64,000 nt of DNA from Pogostemon cablin (GCA_023678885.1 CM042962.1:19606336-19670335); one strand, 5' to 3'; positions 1 to 11,640 are shown, counted from the stretch's first letter. Notes: a model not told the origin generated them from the sequence alone. Program-made: numbers and translations.

Positions 1-571
1 GTCCCGTGTGCTGAGCACGGCCCTGTAAGAAGAAGTCGTGCATTGTCATCAAAAAATGCTACACGGCCATGACCATGGCCGTGCTGCGCAGCTCGAGCCG
101 TGTCTGGAAGCACACATAACGCGCTGAAGTAAGTGTGCCCTACATGGACCGTGCGCTGCAGCACGGGCCGTGTAGGTGCAAAATCCTGTGTAATTTTTAG
201 AATGTTCTGGAAGTTTCTAGAAGGTCCATAAGTTATATAGATCATGACTTGTGCAAAATTTGGAGGGGGAATTCATTGAAGCTCAGATTGGAGCAGTTAC
301 ACACACTAAAACACCACATTTCCTCACAAACTATCTCCAAAATCCATCTCTACCATCTAGATCTACCAAATCACCATTGGATCTACATTTTCAATCCATA
401 AAACCTTCATTCGATCCATCCTACCACCATTTGAGTAAATTGGCCGCACGTCCAATGCACGGCATCCAACATTTTCAATCCATAAAACCTTCATTCCATC
501 CATCCTACCACCATTTGAGAAAATTGGCCGCACGTCCAATGCACGGCATCGTGCCCCTAGCTTGCACGGCA
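1..571. repeat. Direct repeat copy A, CACGG/CCGTG-rich retroelement segment
   Basis: Nearly the same sequence recurs at about 2638-3115 in the same orientation. Both copies begin with CCCGTGTGCTGAGCACGG and run through a GGAATTCATTGAAGCTCAG stretch to TGCACGGCATCGTGCC. The segment is crowded with short inverted motifs such as CACGGCC/GGCCGTG. From memory, such blocks are common in the 3' noncoding part of plant Ty3/gypsy elements. No credible coding sequence is visible. The copy starts at the window edge, so its left limit is unknown. Confidence 0.6.
385..551. repeat. Two-unit tandem duplication (~83 bp)
   Basis: Two adjacent units each run from ACATTTTCAATCCATAAAAC to CACGTCCAATGCACGGCATC, with a few substitutions. 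The second large copy (2638-3115) has only one unit, so the duplication arose in copy A or was lost from copy B. Confidence 0.75.
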
Positions 572-1763
572 TCATGAAGAATAAATTGGCCTAGGTTTCC
601 CCTTCAATTTTAATTCCAAGTATTTCCAATCCATTCATCAAGTTAACTATGGCCTCTTGCCTTTTAACCTCACTCAAGTATCCGAAGAGTCGCATGAGAC
701 CATCATATTTCTATGAAACTCTCACCTCTCCACTAGAGACTTTAATAAGTATCATGGAACATCCTTTGTGAGAACACATATTTATATTTTCTTAAGCAGT
801 AATATTCAAAACCAAGATTCTTTTCTAATCATCTAATTTTGGACCAGTAAATATAATTTCTTTTAGTAAATCATAAGCGAAATAAAACCATTTGAAATTA
901 CAGAGAATCATAAATAAATACATCGATCAAATCTTTGAATTTATCCATTTATATTGATTTCCTCAAAATAATATAAAATATAAATTCACCGACATCTCAA
1001 GCACCTTGAGTTTGCAAGCCACGATAGTGTGGACGTTTACAAACCAAAATATTTACAAGAGAAGATTTTACCCGTTAATTTCATTTGTCAACCTAACCTC
1101 ATGACAAAATAATTAATAGTCGGTTCCTCTTTACCATGCAAATAAAAGCAGTGACTCCGATGGGGAGGATACTTATTATTTACATCTATGTGAACACCAT
1201 TATTTGACCCCAAGTCCATTGCGCAAACTTATGAGCCTTACAGATAGAGAAGTGCACACGCGCTTTGATAACTTCCTACAGTCATCAATTATAAGTTTGT
1301 ACTAGTGAACCGCATATAAACTCATCTGATAGAGAGGAAGGTCTATGCCAATACGCAAGTTCATGTGCATCACATTACAAACATTATTATTTAATGAAGT
1401 CTGTTCCAGTAATCCATGAATAAACTCATCCGATGGGGAGGAAGGCTCTAATGCCGATGCGCAAGTTTATTCACATCGCACAAACCAATAATGGAGGCCA
1501 TGGGAATTATTTACTAAACCCCTCTCCCACTTAGTTATTTAACACTGAGGGATTTTTACATGCATACAATATTCATAATAAAGTACGCAACCTAGCATGT
1601 TCATTTTACGGCACATAAAGCAGTAAATCATAGAGAACACGCATACATATATAATAATATCAATTATTAAATCAATTATAATCAGTTATATATCAGTGAA
1701 TTCGATTGTTCGCCACCAAGCACTAATGCGGGCAACGAACACGGGGATTGAAACCTAAATGAA
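572..1763 (-). mobile_element. Copia leader plus gag-fragment, reverse orientation
   Basis: The reverse complement matches 5386-6515, the leader and start of gag of the plus-strand copia element. It also matches the leader at about 19080-19700 of the minus-strand copia. The outer end encodes on the minus strand a gag piece around LMNELE, the same segment as in the two longer elements. No LTR or primer-binding site flanks it, so it is an orphan fragment. Together with 5386-6515 it forms a large inverted repeat. Confidence 0.65.
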
Positions 1764-2300
1764 ATTCTGAAAGAATCTTACGATGAAAATTCCTTAAATT
1801 CGTTGTCCGCCAATCTGCTCCCCCACTCCGGTACCCTGCTTGACATCCTCACACCTAGTTGCCCATTCACGGTGCATAACACCGAGCACACCGCACGACA
1901 TTCTCCGAGCATATCGCCCGACGCCGCGCATTCGCATAGCAATGTGTGCCAACGGGCTTCATGCTCGGCGCTTAACACAGCCACTTGCTCAGCACCATGC
2001 CTACCCTCCGTGTGCCAAACTTTCACACGGCAGAAACTGCGCAGCAAAACTCCTTGCTCGACAGTCCACTCGGTACCTGGAACCTTCCGTACAAGACCGC
2101 CCAACAAGGTGTATAAGCTGCACGGCAACAGGCTTCATCGCACGCTAAGGAATAGCCATAGCATAACGTGTAGGGCAATAGGCTCGTGCCATCCAGCAAC
2201 ATCACACGGCAACCTGCCCAGCAGTAGCAGCCATCAAGTGCCCAACGCGCAGCCAGCTCACAATCCGCGTGTCCACCGTGTTTCAAAGCTCCCACGTGAT
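1764..2300. other. GC-richer block of unknown origin next to the copia leader
   Basis: The base composition rises sharply here relative to the flanks. Overlapping ORFs of about 90-200 codons lie on both strands, but none has recognisable motifs and the proteins are low-complexity in Ser, His, Pro and Cys. Similar unrelated GC-rich blocks sit beside the other two copies of the leader (4870-5385 and about 19930-20128). I see no function. Confidence 0.4.
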
Positions 2301-3250
2301 CGTAGTCATTTTCACCTAGATTTTAGTGTGTTTATTTATGTATTTTCAGATTTTTTATTCGTATATGTGGTAATTTTGGTGGAGTTATTGTTATTTTGAG
2401 GAATGTGGTATGAATTTATATAATTGTGTAAATGGGCTTTAATATGTGCAAAACAGGTCAAGGAACGGACGAAAATGGAGTCGGGAGCGAAAAGGAAACG
2501 GGAGAATAGGGCATGTTGGTACACGGGCCGTGTGTGGAACACGGTCCTAACCCAACAGCCATGTAGTGTCATCAGAACTCGCTACTCGCCTAGGAGGATG
2601 GCCGTGCGCTGGTGCACGGGCAGTGTGTTGTTCCACGTCCCGTGTGCTGAGCACGGCCCTGTAAGAAGAAGTCGTCCATTGTCATCAAAAAATGCTACAC
2701 GGCCATGACCATGGCCGTGCAGCGCAGCGCAGCTCGAGCCGTGTTCGGAAGCACACATAACACGCTGAAGTAGGTGTGCCCTACACGGACCGTGCGCTGC
2801 AGCACAGGCCGTGTAGGTGCAAAATCCTGTGTAATTTTTAGAATGTTCTGAAAGCTTCTAGACGGTCCATAAGTTATATAAAACCATGACTTGTGCGAAA
2901 TTTGGAGGGGGAATTCATTGAAGCTCAGATTGGAGCAGTTACACACACCAAAACACCACATTTCCTCACGAACTAGTTCCAAAATCCATCTCTACCATCT
3001 AGATCTACCAAATCACCATTGGATATACATTTTCAATTCATAAAACCTTCATTCCATCCATCCTACCACCATTTGAGAAAATTGGCTGCACGTCCAATGC
3101 ACGGCATCGTGCCTCCAGCTTACAAACCATGAGCCCGCCTGTTGATTGCCGTGCGCCTCCATGCTCGACAAACACCCATGCCGAGCTCAGCAACGCACCT
3201 GTCTGCCAAGATGGCCAACGACCAACCTGCTACATGTGCCATGTTGATGA
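2301..3250. repeat. CACGG/CCGTG-rich retroelement segment with direct repeat copy B
   Basis: The segment from 2638 to about 3115 repeats 1-571. The bases before it (2301-2637) add an AT-rich part and further ACACGGGCCGTGT-type inverted motifs. This probably belongs to the noncoding part of a Ty3/gypsy element. No protein-coding potential was recognised. Confidence 0.5.
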
Positions 3251-4252
3251 GCGTTTTCTCAACACAAAAAATTAATCCTCAAGTTTAAGGATATCAATTG
3301 TAGTTTCGAAAGGTGACCAAGTGTATATCGAATCAATGGGATGGATTAGTACCAATCTAATTATATGCTAATTAACTAAGATTATGTTTGTAAATTCGAG
3401 TTGGTTTGATTAAGAAACTAAATAACATATAATGAAAATAGCAAGGTAAGTAAACAAATAAGAGTAGAAATTCGGTTGTGATCAAGTAACTAATGGAGTA
3501 GTTCTTCAGGTAATCCAGTTTCATTCGTTAATTTTTTTTCCATGCGTTGATGTCAGACTCTGCCCTGTGGTTTATGGACGCATCACTAAACCATGCAAGC
3601 ATACTCTATAGATACAAGCAAGCAAGCGTATGACACGTGTGAATATCCTTGGAGCAAGACGTATACTTTACCCCCCTTTCTAGGTACTATCATAATTAAT
3701 TATTTCCCGTGCACTTAGTACTCTAACTCGATTTGATCTTTCTTTTTAGGTACTATAAAGTAATACTCTTTATCCTACTTATTAACCCGAATACGGTTCA
3801 ATTAATAAGTATCTATATAAGATAGTTCTAATAAGACTTCGGAATACCTTCACTTAGAATTATAACATATGATTCTGCTCAGCGGTGAACGCACTCAATC
3901 AATAACCAAGAGATGTATTCAGACTCTACATAACAATTATTGATGCACAAAATGACCGTGAGTATTAATTGAAAAGCACAATCTTATATAAAATAAACCA
4001 CAAGTAGTGTTGTATGGAGTTAACACATGGAAATTCGTTTAACTCATAAAACATTCATAAACCTAGAACTACCAAGGTGTTTCTAGCCCATGATTGATCT
4101 AGAAACAATCATGGCTAGTTGGTATGATCTTACTTGACTCACCAGACGAACCTCTCTCACGACCCCTTCGGATGATGGTAGGGCTTAGTGGATGAAGGAA
4201 GATGTGTTGTTTTGTGTTGTGTCTCTCCTCTCCTTCTCCTACGGAAGCCCTT

Positions 4253-4260
4253 CTTTTATA
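4253..4260 (-). promoter_or_regulatory. Probable LTR TATA box
   Basis: TATAAAAG on the minus strand, followed by a GA-rich leader. It sits in an LTR-like block. The promoter assignment is inferred only from motif and context. Confidence 0.4.
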
Positions 4261-4369
4261 CACATAGGATCTCATGGGCTTAGGATGGGCCTTTGGTTGA
4301 AGCACACGTCAAATTTGGTGAAAGCTATCCGAAATTACCATAAATAACATTTAATGACACGCCGTTCGA

Positions 4370-4700
4370 CCTCAGCATCCAAGTCGAGCAAGAAGCCCCT
4401 GGTCGAATAAACATCTAGACAAATTCATCATTTAGCTTGACCAAACCGCTTTCGCTCGACCATGTTGATCTTGGTCGAGCAACTTATCCAAGTCAAACGA
4501 TCTCACTGTAAGTTTTCTCTACTTTGCTCGACTTTCTCTCATCTACTCGACCCAGCTAGTGTTGGTCGAGCAACATCTCCAAGTTGAAATGGCTCACTAG
4601 ACGGGCTCTGTCAATCCGCTCGACTTGTCACTCCCGTTCGACCACTTGTTGCTGGTCGAACAAGCCATCAAAGGTCGAACAACACCTTAATCTCGCTTCC
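4370..4700. repeat. Degenerate minisatellite with GGTCGAGCAAC core
   Basis: GGTCGA(G/A)CAA-type cores recur near 4400, 4474, 4563, 4653 and 4673, with CTCGAC half-motifs between them. The spacing of the main cores is about 90 bp. The region is noncoding and probably lies within the LTR-like block. Confidence 0.55.
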
Positions 4701-4870
4701 AAAATTGTGTCTTCTAATTTTGAGCCTTTTTCACCTATTTTCCTATACAAATATGCTCAAATAGCCCTTGTACCCTCTGATTCGTGCCTTTTCCATAAAC
4801 GTACTGATTCATCTTGATAAAAGACCAAATAGTACTCAATTTCCACGCAAATCAAGGCCCAAAACAAGCA

Positions 4871-5385
4871 AATTTACACTCACATCACACGTCTGTCAAA
4901 GCACAGCAGCTCATGCCTTGCACCCGAAGCCATGCTTCTGAGCTCGCCAGCACAATCTGCGATCTGCCCTCTAAAGATCTTGTCCAGCAGCCCGCCATCA
5001 TGTGCCCTTGAATTGTAGTGCAACCGACTTCAGCCTAGAATGTGGAGGAGGCTTCCAGGCGTGCTGCAAGGTTGTTGTACTTACCGCAGGGCTAACTGGC
5101 GTGTGGAGGAGTGTGCTGCTGAACTGGTTGCCGTGTGGTCTAGCCTTGGCGGGCACATTGCCGTGTGGGTCATTCACGAAAAGTGGCAAGCATACTGGAG
5201 TCAGGAGTGCAAGCGTGCAGGTGGAAGTTGGCATGGCGGAGAGCTCGAGTCGAGCTTCGACTTGAGACTTAGCTCGAGTCGAACTGGAGTTCTGGTGCTG
5301 GATTTAGTTTTCGTTTCGGGGCGCTACCCCTCGACCTGACCAGGCAGGTCGATCTCTGTGACCTTATCGGGGAGGTCAATCACGT
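4871..5385. other. GC-richer block upstream of the plus-strand copia leader
   Basis: ORFs of up to about 100 codons on both strands lack recognisable motifs. The sequence ends in GGGGCGCTACCCC and GACCTGACCAGGCAGGTC palindromes just before the leader. It occupies the place where a 5' LTR and primer-binding site are expected but absent. Confidence 0.35.
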
Positions 5386-6429
5386 TCTGCGTTGCCCGCA
5401 ATCGTGCTAGGAGGCGAACAATTGAATTCACCGATATATAACTATTTATAATTGATGGAATATTTGATTATTGTTATATATGTTATGCATGCTAGATTGT
5501 GTATTTTATTGTGGAATATTATATGCATGTAAAAACCCTTGGTGTTAAACAATTAAATGGGAGAGGGGATTGGTAAATAATTCCCGCGACCTCCATTATT
5601 GGTTTGTAAGTGATGTGAGTAAACTTGCGTGTTGGCAATAGGCCTTCCTCCACAGCGGATGAGTTTATTCACGGATCATTGGTACAGACTTCATTAAATA
5701 ATTATTGTTTATAATGTGATGCACATGAACTTGCATGTTGGCATAGACCTTCCTCCCTAACGGATGAGTTTATATGTGATTCACTAGTACAAACTTATAA
5801 TTGATGATTGTAGGAAGTTATCCGAGCGCGTGTGTACTTCTCCAACTGTAAGGCACACAAGCTTGGGCCGCAGACTTGGGATCAAATAATGGTGTACACT
5901 TAGGTGTAAATAATAAGTATCCTCTCCAGCGGAGTCACTACTATTATTTGCATGGCTAAAGAGGAACCGACTATTATTTATTTTGTCATAAAGTTAGGTT
6001 GGAGAATGAAATTAATGGGTAAAATCTTCTCTTGTAAATGTTCGAGTTTATATACGTCCACACTAACGTGGCATGCAGACTCACGGTGCTTGAGATTTCA
6101 GTGAATTTTATTTTATATTGTTTTGAGGGAATCAATATAAATGGATAAATTCGAAGATTTGATCGGTGTATTTATTTATGATTCTCTGAATTTTCAAATA
6201 GTTTTATCTCTCTTATTGTTTACTAAAAGAAACATATTTACTTGTCAAGAATTAGATGATAGAAAAGAATCTTGGTTTTAATTCTTACTGCTTAAGAAAA
6301 TATAAATGTGTTCTCACTATTGATGCCCCCTAGTGCCTATTAAAGTCTCTAGTGGAGAGGTGACAGGTTCATAGAAATATGATGGTCTCTTGCAACTTTT
6401 CGGATACTTGAGTAAGTTAGAAAGGCAAG

Positions 6430-7028
6430 AGATCATGTATAGCTTGATGAATGAATTGGAAATGCTTGGAGTAGAAATTGAAGTGGAAACCTAGATCAAT
6501 TTATTCTTCATAATTTTCCTGGATGTTTTGAGAAAGTTCTACCTGAAATACGAGAGGTTGTATATGGTGGGAAACTTCTGACAAAACAAGAGGCGAAGGA
6601 AATCAATTTTCATCAAGATAAGAACAAAGTTAATATCTCATTCACTAGCTGTTGAAGCGTGATTAGTGATGGCATCTACTGACACGTTGTATATAGATAC
6701 CGGAATCACTGAATGTCTACAACTTAGTGATGATGATATTATTATGTACATGGATAATGCTATGAGAGTAGTGGCTGTTGCAGTGGGAGTTGTTTATTTA
6801 TCTTTTGATAGGAATAAACGTTTGATTATGAGAAATTGTCTTTACGTACGTTTTCATAGAAAGAATTTCATTTCAGTTTCTATGCATTTACGGATGGATA
6901 CTCAATTTCATTTAAATGACATGGTCATTATAATGAAGGATGGAGCTATAATTTATTGTGGTATGTTGGTGACAATTTGTACACTCTTAAATCATGTTTA
7001 TCCCGTAGATGCAATAAATATTAATTAA
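6430..7028 (+). pseudogene. Copia gag/protease remnant
   Basis: A short gag piece (LMNELEMLG) is followed by a stop. An open stretch from 6666 to 7028 (120 codons) then corresponds to the protease region of the minus-strand copia. It keeps IDTG at the aspartic protease site, followed by LSDDDI, NAMRV and RNCLYV motifs that align with the same motifs in the 17839-19068 ORF. Most of gag, including the zinc knuckle, is deleted, and the residues just after DTG are also missing. The methionine at 6666 is not a natural start. Confidence 0.7.
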
Positions 7029-7059
7029 TAATGCATCTTCTAATTTTAATAAGAGAAAG

Positions 7060-7620
7060 AAAACTTCGGAGATGAACTATACATACTCTTGGCATCTAAG
7101 ACTAAATCATATTAACTTGAGTAGGATTCAAATGTAGATAGCCGATGGACCATTGGGTTTATTGTAAGTGGAAACTATCTGACTTGCGAGTCTTACTTGA
7201 AAGTGAAAATGATTAAAGGTCTTTTAAGGCAAAGGGGTGTAGAGCCAATGATATGTTGGAAGTAGTTCATTCTGATTTAAGAGAGGTCCTAAGACTATTC
7301 CAACAAGAGGTGGTCATTACGATTTAATCGTGGTGGTCATTATTATGTACCCCAACAAGAGGTGGTCATCTCAAGTTGTCTACACCGGGCATACCCCAAT
7401 TGAATGGTGTGGTAGTAGAAGAAATAAGGCTCTTATGGTAATTGTTAGATAGATGATGAGTTATTAAATTCATTTTGGGAAATCCTAGAAAAATGAAAGG
7501 CGGTTTATTTGTTAGTCCAAAAGATCGAAGGATGATTGTTAACACAAACACTAGGTTTTTTGGAAAAGGACTATGTAATAAATCACAGACCTACGTATAA
7601 GTTGTTCTAAAGGAAGTGAG
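7060..7620 (+). pseudogene. Copia integrase remnant
   Basis: It begins with the pre-integrase HLRLNHINLSRIQ motif and an ADGPLG stretch that align to the integrase N-terminus at 17363-17800. It then loses the frame repeatedly. Much of the catalytic core is deleted: sequence jumps from the GGHYD region to a PNKRW/HTPIEW segment corresponding to the IN C-terminal part. No intact D,D,E triad is present. Confidence 0.65.
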
Positions 7621-7859
7621 AGGAAAAACACAAAGTATAGTACCAATGTACAAGAGAATATACCACAAGTAAACTGCATCACATGTCACATTTGATACAC
7701 AATTGCATGTAGCGCCTTGTCATAGTGGGAGGGTTGTACCACAGCCTGATAGATTTATGTTTCGTGAGAGTCGTGAGACTTGGCCCCTAGTAAACATGGA
7801 ATTAACCCACGGATACGACGAAGCACTACAAGATCGAAATGCGGAATCTTAGAAAGTTG

Positions 7860-8560
7860 CAATAAATTTTAAAATAAAATCTATGGATTCTAAATCAAAT
7901 CTGGAAGTGTGTAGAACCATTAAATAGTGTAAAAGCTATTGGAAGTGGTCATACAAAATAAAAGAGGATCATAGGTAATGTGAAAACCTTGGAAGCAAAG
8001 CTTGTTGCGAAAAGGTATACTCAGAAAAAAGGGTTCGATTATGAGGAAACCTGTTCGCCGGTAGCTATGTTTATGTTGATCCAGATTCTTTTGATTGTTG
8101 CTACTCATATTGATTATGAGGAATAATAAATAGATGTCAAGACAACTTTCTTGAATGGAAGTCTTGAAGAAAACATCTATGTGAAGCAACCAGAGTGATT
8201 CATTGCAAAGAGCTAAGAACATTTTGATAGTAAGCTTAAAAGTGTCCATCGATGGACTAAAGCAAGCTTCAAGTTCATGGAACATTCGTTTTGATGAGGA
8301 AATCCAACCATAGGATTTAATCAATGTGCGGATGTGTCTTTTGTATTGAAAAGAGTGACGGAAACGTGGTGGTATTTCTTGTACTGTGCGTAGATGATAT
8401 ATTGCTCATTGGAGATAATGAAAGAGTATTGTCGGGCGTATGGGTATGGTTGATAAAGTAGTATGAAATGAAAGATTTAAGAGAAGCAAAATATATCCTT
8501 GCGATCATGGTGATCACAAGATAAGATATTGTATTTATCTCAAGCTTCATGAATTGATAC
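7860..8560 (+). pseudogene. Copia reverse transcriptase remnant
   Basis: Recognisable copia RT motifs occur in order: AKLVAKRYTQKKG, EETCSPVA, DVKTTFLNGSLEENIYVKQPE and a degenerate SWNIRFDEE segment. These match the minus-strand RT at 16197-16754. Multiple stops and frameshifts break the frame, and the YVDD active-site box is degraded at about 8390-8405. Confidence 0.7.
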
Positions 8561-8739
8561 AATCCTTACTCGTTTTAGTATGTGAGTTTATCTAAGAAAA
8601 TTGTGTCTTAAGACACAAAAGAAGATAAAGGAGATGAAGGCAGCCCTTATGCTTCGGCGAATAAGGAAGATTGATCTAAGGAATGTTACGCACGAGAATA
8701 GATATCTGTTTTGCTCAGTGGGAATCAAGTTAACCAAAA

Positions 8740-9330
8740 ACAAGAATGTTGAACTATGGTAGCACATAATTTTGAAGTACCTGAAAAGGATCAAAAACTG
8801 TATGTAAGCTTACCAGACAGATTCAATGCTTCTTGTGGATTACATAGATTCGAATTTTTCAAGTCAGATAGGGACAGCAGTAAATCCACCTCAAGGTTAT
8901 GTGTTTATTTTGGAAGTAGAGTCATAATATGGAGGAGTGTTATATATAAATATATTTCAGACTCCACCATAGGAAGATGTTGAATTGGAGCCTCTGAGTC
9001 AGTCAAATCCATCTGCATGACTCTAGAAACTTCATAATGGACTTAGATGTGATTCTAAGTTTTCCCGATATTATCACAATTTATTGTGATAATAACAGTG
9101 CAGTTGCAAACTTAAAGGAATCATGAGTCCATAAGCAATTAAACACATGGAGCGCGAGTACCACCTGTTACGAGAAATCATATGTTGATGGGAAGGTTGT
9201 TGTCGCCTAGATTATATCGAATGATAACCTAGTAAATCCTTTTACAAGGACTTTAAGGCGAAAGCTTTTGATGGTCATGTAGTGGGAATGAGAATCAGAT
9301 GTATGGCAGTGGTTTTGACAGCATAGTCTT
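8740..9330 (+). pseudogene. Copia RNase H remnant
   Basis: Fragments match the C-terminal RNase H of the sister element: a SDRDSSKST stretch near 8873, TIYCDNNSAVANLKES near 9079 and NPFTRTL near 9235. Frames change several times. It is followed directly by a polypurine tract and the 3' LTR, as expected for copia. Confidence 0.7.
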
Positions 9331-9348
9331 TTAGTATGAGTGGGAGAT

Positions 9349-10722
9349 TGTTGGATTGTATACTAAAAACCTAGCTTTTGTATGAACAATATTACAACAA
9401 TTTATTTGAAATGAGAATCATATGATCAAATGATTGCGTCTTATAATTTATTTATATGTCCGATGCAAAAGTCCACTTACTTTATACTGTAGATAATATG
9501 TTGTGCGACAACACACGGAAGATCATATTATCGGTTTCCTTATAAAGTATAAACAGATGCTTACAACCGAGATAGACGGGGACTCTCTATCGGGATGGTT
9601 GTAGTGTGATTTGGTATTAGTTTGTCTTAACTATATTAGTGCACTTTGTGTGTATTGAGCAGGATCGCTTGAGATCGTTCGATTTATATGGACTATATAG
9701 GAGAATTTGATCTCAGTTATTATGGATGTTCGTACTCTTAATCCATATACAATAACCTCGACACGTAAGGCAGTATATATCTCTTTTATTCATCAATTGG
9801 TGAGTTTTATATATTAAATCAATAAGCTCGGTGAGTTGGGAAATAGTGTTGTTTCTATGGTGTGTTGTTGATTGTAGAAGGAATCTGTGTCCTATTAAAT
9901 AGGTTGATGATGTCCCCTTGAGGAGCACATAAGGATTATTATGTAAACCCTGCAGGTGGATTTATTCTAGCATGATAATGAGGTTGAATGGTACTACTCT
10001 CGGATGAGATAATAATTAAAGGAGTTGTCAGAAACTTAATTAATTAATGGGCATTGTATATCTTAAACATGGGGAGATTAACGGGTTCATAATAAGAAGG
10101 AGCCCATAACGTAATTATGAGATTAGAGCGGCAGTGCAGTAATAATATTTTAGTGGAATATATTATTATTATTTGACTTAAGTATAAGTTTTGGGCTAAT
10201 CTTGGATACTTAAGCCCAATGGAGACCTGACTCTAATTTCTCCTCCTAGTCCCTGTAATAGCCCATATATAAGTAATCTCAGCTGTTCTAACCCTAGATG
10301 AGACCTGCCTAACCGTGAGTTTGGTAGAGAGAACAGCAGATTGAGAGGATCTTGAAGATCGCCGCCCACACGACGTCAAGATTGGACTTGGGAATACAAC
10401 AGAAGATTAGAAGGTTGTTTGCTGCTGCTGTTCGTGAACTTCCACAAATTTTCTAAAATCATGTAGAACTCAGAATTGGATGTGTGAACATCGTTGGAAA
10501 GCCACGGAAGAGAGGATCGTTTTGGCGTGTAGATCACTTAAATTGGAGATCAGATGAGGAAGTTATGTCCAAAACCATGAGGCTGCACATGCTGCCAGCG
10601 AGAATCTTTTTTTTCAACATACCCTGGTGAAAGATAATACGTTTCTATCTTATTGCTTCTACTGGATTAGAAACGCATGGAACCCTAACGATTCACGTAA
10701 ACTAAATGATAGAACTCCAACA
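9349..10722 (+). repeat. 3' LTR of the plus-strand copia element
   Basis: It starts TGTTGGATTGTATAC directly after the purine-rich GAGTGGGAGAT and ends CTCCAACA, giving the usual TG...CA ends and a length of about 1374 bp. It is homologous over its length to the reverse complement of 13895-15100. A TATATAA box lies at 10266-10272. No matching 5' LTR is found upstream of 5386, so no target duplication can be paired. Confidence 0.8.
10266..10272 (+). promoter_or_regulatory. LTR TATA box
   Basis: TATATAA within the copia LTR. The corresponding site in the minus-strand copia LTR is weaker (ATAAATAAG). The promoter role is inferred from position. Confidence 0.45.
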
Positions 10723-10869
10723 ATTGTCTTGTTTGTTTCCTACAAATTAAATTAAGTAGTGAAAATTACACTTTGGAGTATACTCATTGTATTCATTCTC
10801 AAAGCTACATATACACATACAAATTAGTTTGATCAGTTAGTGGTTCTGCTTCATCATAGATTCTTTTGA

Positions 10870-10965
10870 GTAGGAAATGTTACACTTACATTGCATGATG
10901 CCGGTGATGTATTCCTTGAAGTTGCGTACTCCAAATCAGAGCTTGGTGCTAGTGTAGTATGTGAT
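10870..10965 (+). pseudogene. Fragment of a LAG1/LOH-type ceramide synthase exon (TLC domain)
   Basis: One frame reads VGNVTLTLHDAGDVFLEVA then YSKSELGASV. This aligns with the conserved core of plant LAG1 homologues (ceramide synthases of the ER membrane), where the pattern is about ALHDASDVFLE...KYSEKE.GASV. A few residues between LEVA and YSK are missing, the upstream frame has a stop and the downstream frame soon closes. Only about 30 codons are present, so this is a stray exon fragment and not a gene. It lies between the end of the copia LTR and an AT-rich tandem array. The ELGAS pattern is closer to LOH2-type sequences from memory. Confidence 0.65.
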
Positions 10966-10989
10966 TTGAATTGTTTGCATTGTCATGGC

Positions 10990-11375
10990 TTGTTCTAAAA
11001 CATTTTTAATCTTTTAGACTCTTAGTTTACTATATAGTATTAGTTTAGTCTTGTGTTAAAAATTTTGTTTTGATTCACAAGGTTACTATTTATAATGAAT
11101 TGGGTTACTATGAATAAGTTTTTGGATTACTCTTTATGTTAATTTGTTTATCTATTATTCAGTTTGGTCAATATCTTCTAGGTTATTTTTTTCTATTATT
11201 TGAGTTACTCTTTATAATGAATTGAGTTATTATGAACAAGCTTTTGGATTACTCTTTATGTTGATTTGTTTATATTTCTTTTAGTTTACTCTTTTCTATT
11301 AATTGGTTTACTCTTTATAATGAATTGGATTACTCTTTATAATTGAATAACTATGAACAAGCTTTTATGTGTAGT
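10990..11375 (+). repeat. AT-rich tandem array, left part (GGGTTACTCTTTATAATGAATT motif)
   Basis: A short motif close to TTACTCTTTATAATGAATTG recurs within longer units of about 100-125 bp. Each longer unit also contains GAACAAGCTTTTGGATTACTC and GTTGATTTGTTTAT. The same repeat resumes at 22453 in the same orientation and recurs inverted at about 51420-52465. Confidence 0.75.
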
Positions 11376-11640
11376 CTTAGAGTCTATTTATGACTACACA
11401 TTATATGTGTAGTCTTTATGAGTCTTTTTTTAAAAAAATATGCACAAAGATAACAGATTATATATGTTGTCTCTATGCGTTTTTTTATCAAATTCTTTTT
11501 TAAATGACAACAAATTATATGTGTAATTATATGTGTAGTCTTTGTGCATCTATATTCCTAATTAATTTTTAAATATCAATTGATTATATATGTTTTTTTA
11601 TTTTGTTAAAATAGTAAATATATATATAATATTTGTTCAA
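11376..11640. repeat. Left subterminal repeat cluster
   Basis: ATGTGTAGTCTT, GACTACACATTATATG, GTGTAGTCTTTATG, ATGTTGTCTCTATGCG, GACAACAAATTATATG and GTGTAGTCTTTGTGC follow each other at short spacing in both orientations. This is the pattern expected in CACTA subterminal regions. Confidence 0.55.

Larger units (their letters stand above)
3251..4870 (-). mobile_element. LTR-like noncoding block, probable minus-strand LTR-retrotransposon remnant
   Basis: No gene is visible. On the minus strand there is a good TATA box (4253-4260, TATAAAAG) followed by a purine/CACAACA-rich stretch, the usual layout of an LTR promoter and transcript start. The 3270-3380 part resembles sequence seen near LTRs of Tat-type gypsy elements. 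I could not find a matching second LTR, so the boundaries are not defined. Confidence 0.4.
5386..10722 (+). mobile_element. Decayed Ty1/copia retrotransposon, 5' LTR missing
   Basis: Order on the plus strand: leader, gag fragment, protease remnant, integrase, reverse transcriptase, RNase H, polypurine tract, 3' LTR. Integrase before reverse transcriptase is the diagnostic copia order. The element is the same family as 13895-20906: leader, pol fragments and LTR all match. It has large deletions in gag and integrase, many stops and frameshifts, and no recognisable 5' LTR or TGGTATCAGAGC primer-binding site. It cannot move on its own. Confidence 0.85.

Noticed and set aside
251..577. 108-codon ORF with an internal duplication in repeat copy A
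   Set aside because: The duplication is explained by the 83-bp DNA repeat, copy B does not maintain the frame, and no motif is visible.
1803..2399. 198-codon plus-strand ORF
   Set aside because: Low-complexity Ser/His/Thr-rich sequence with a hydrophobic end caused by AT-rich DNA; overlapped by other ORFs on both strands; no recognisable domain.
4400..4700. Possible CRISPR-like array (GGTCGAGCAAC repeats)
   Set aside because: Repeats are degenerate and unevenly spaced, no cas genes are present and the DNA is a plant nuclear genome; it is a minisatellite.
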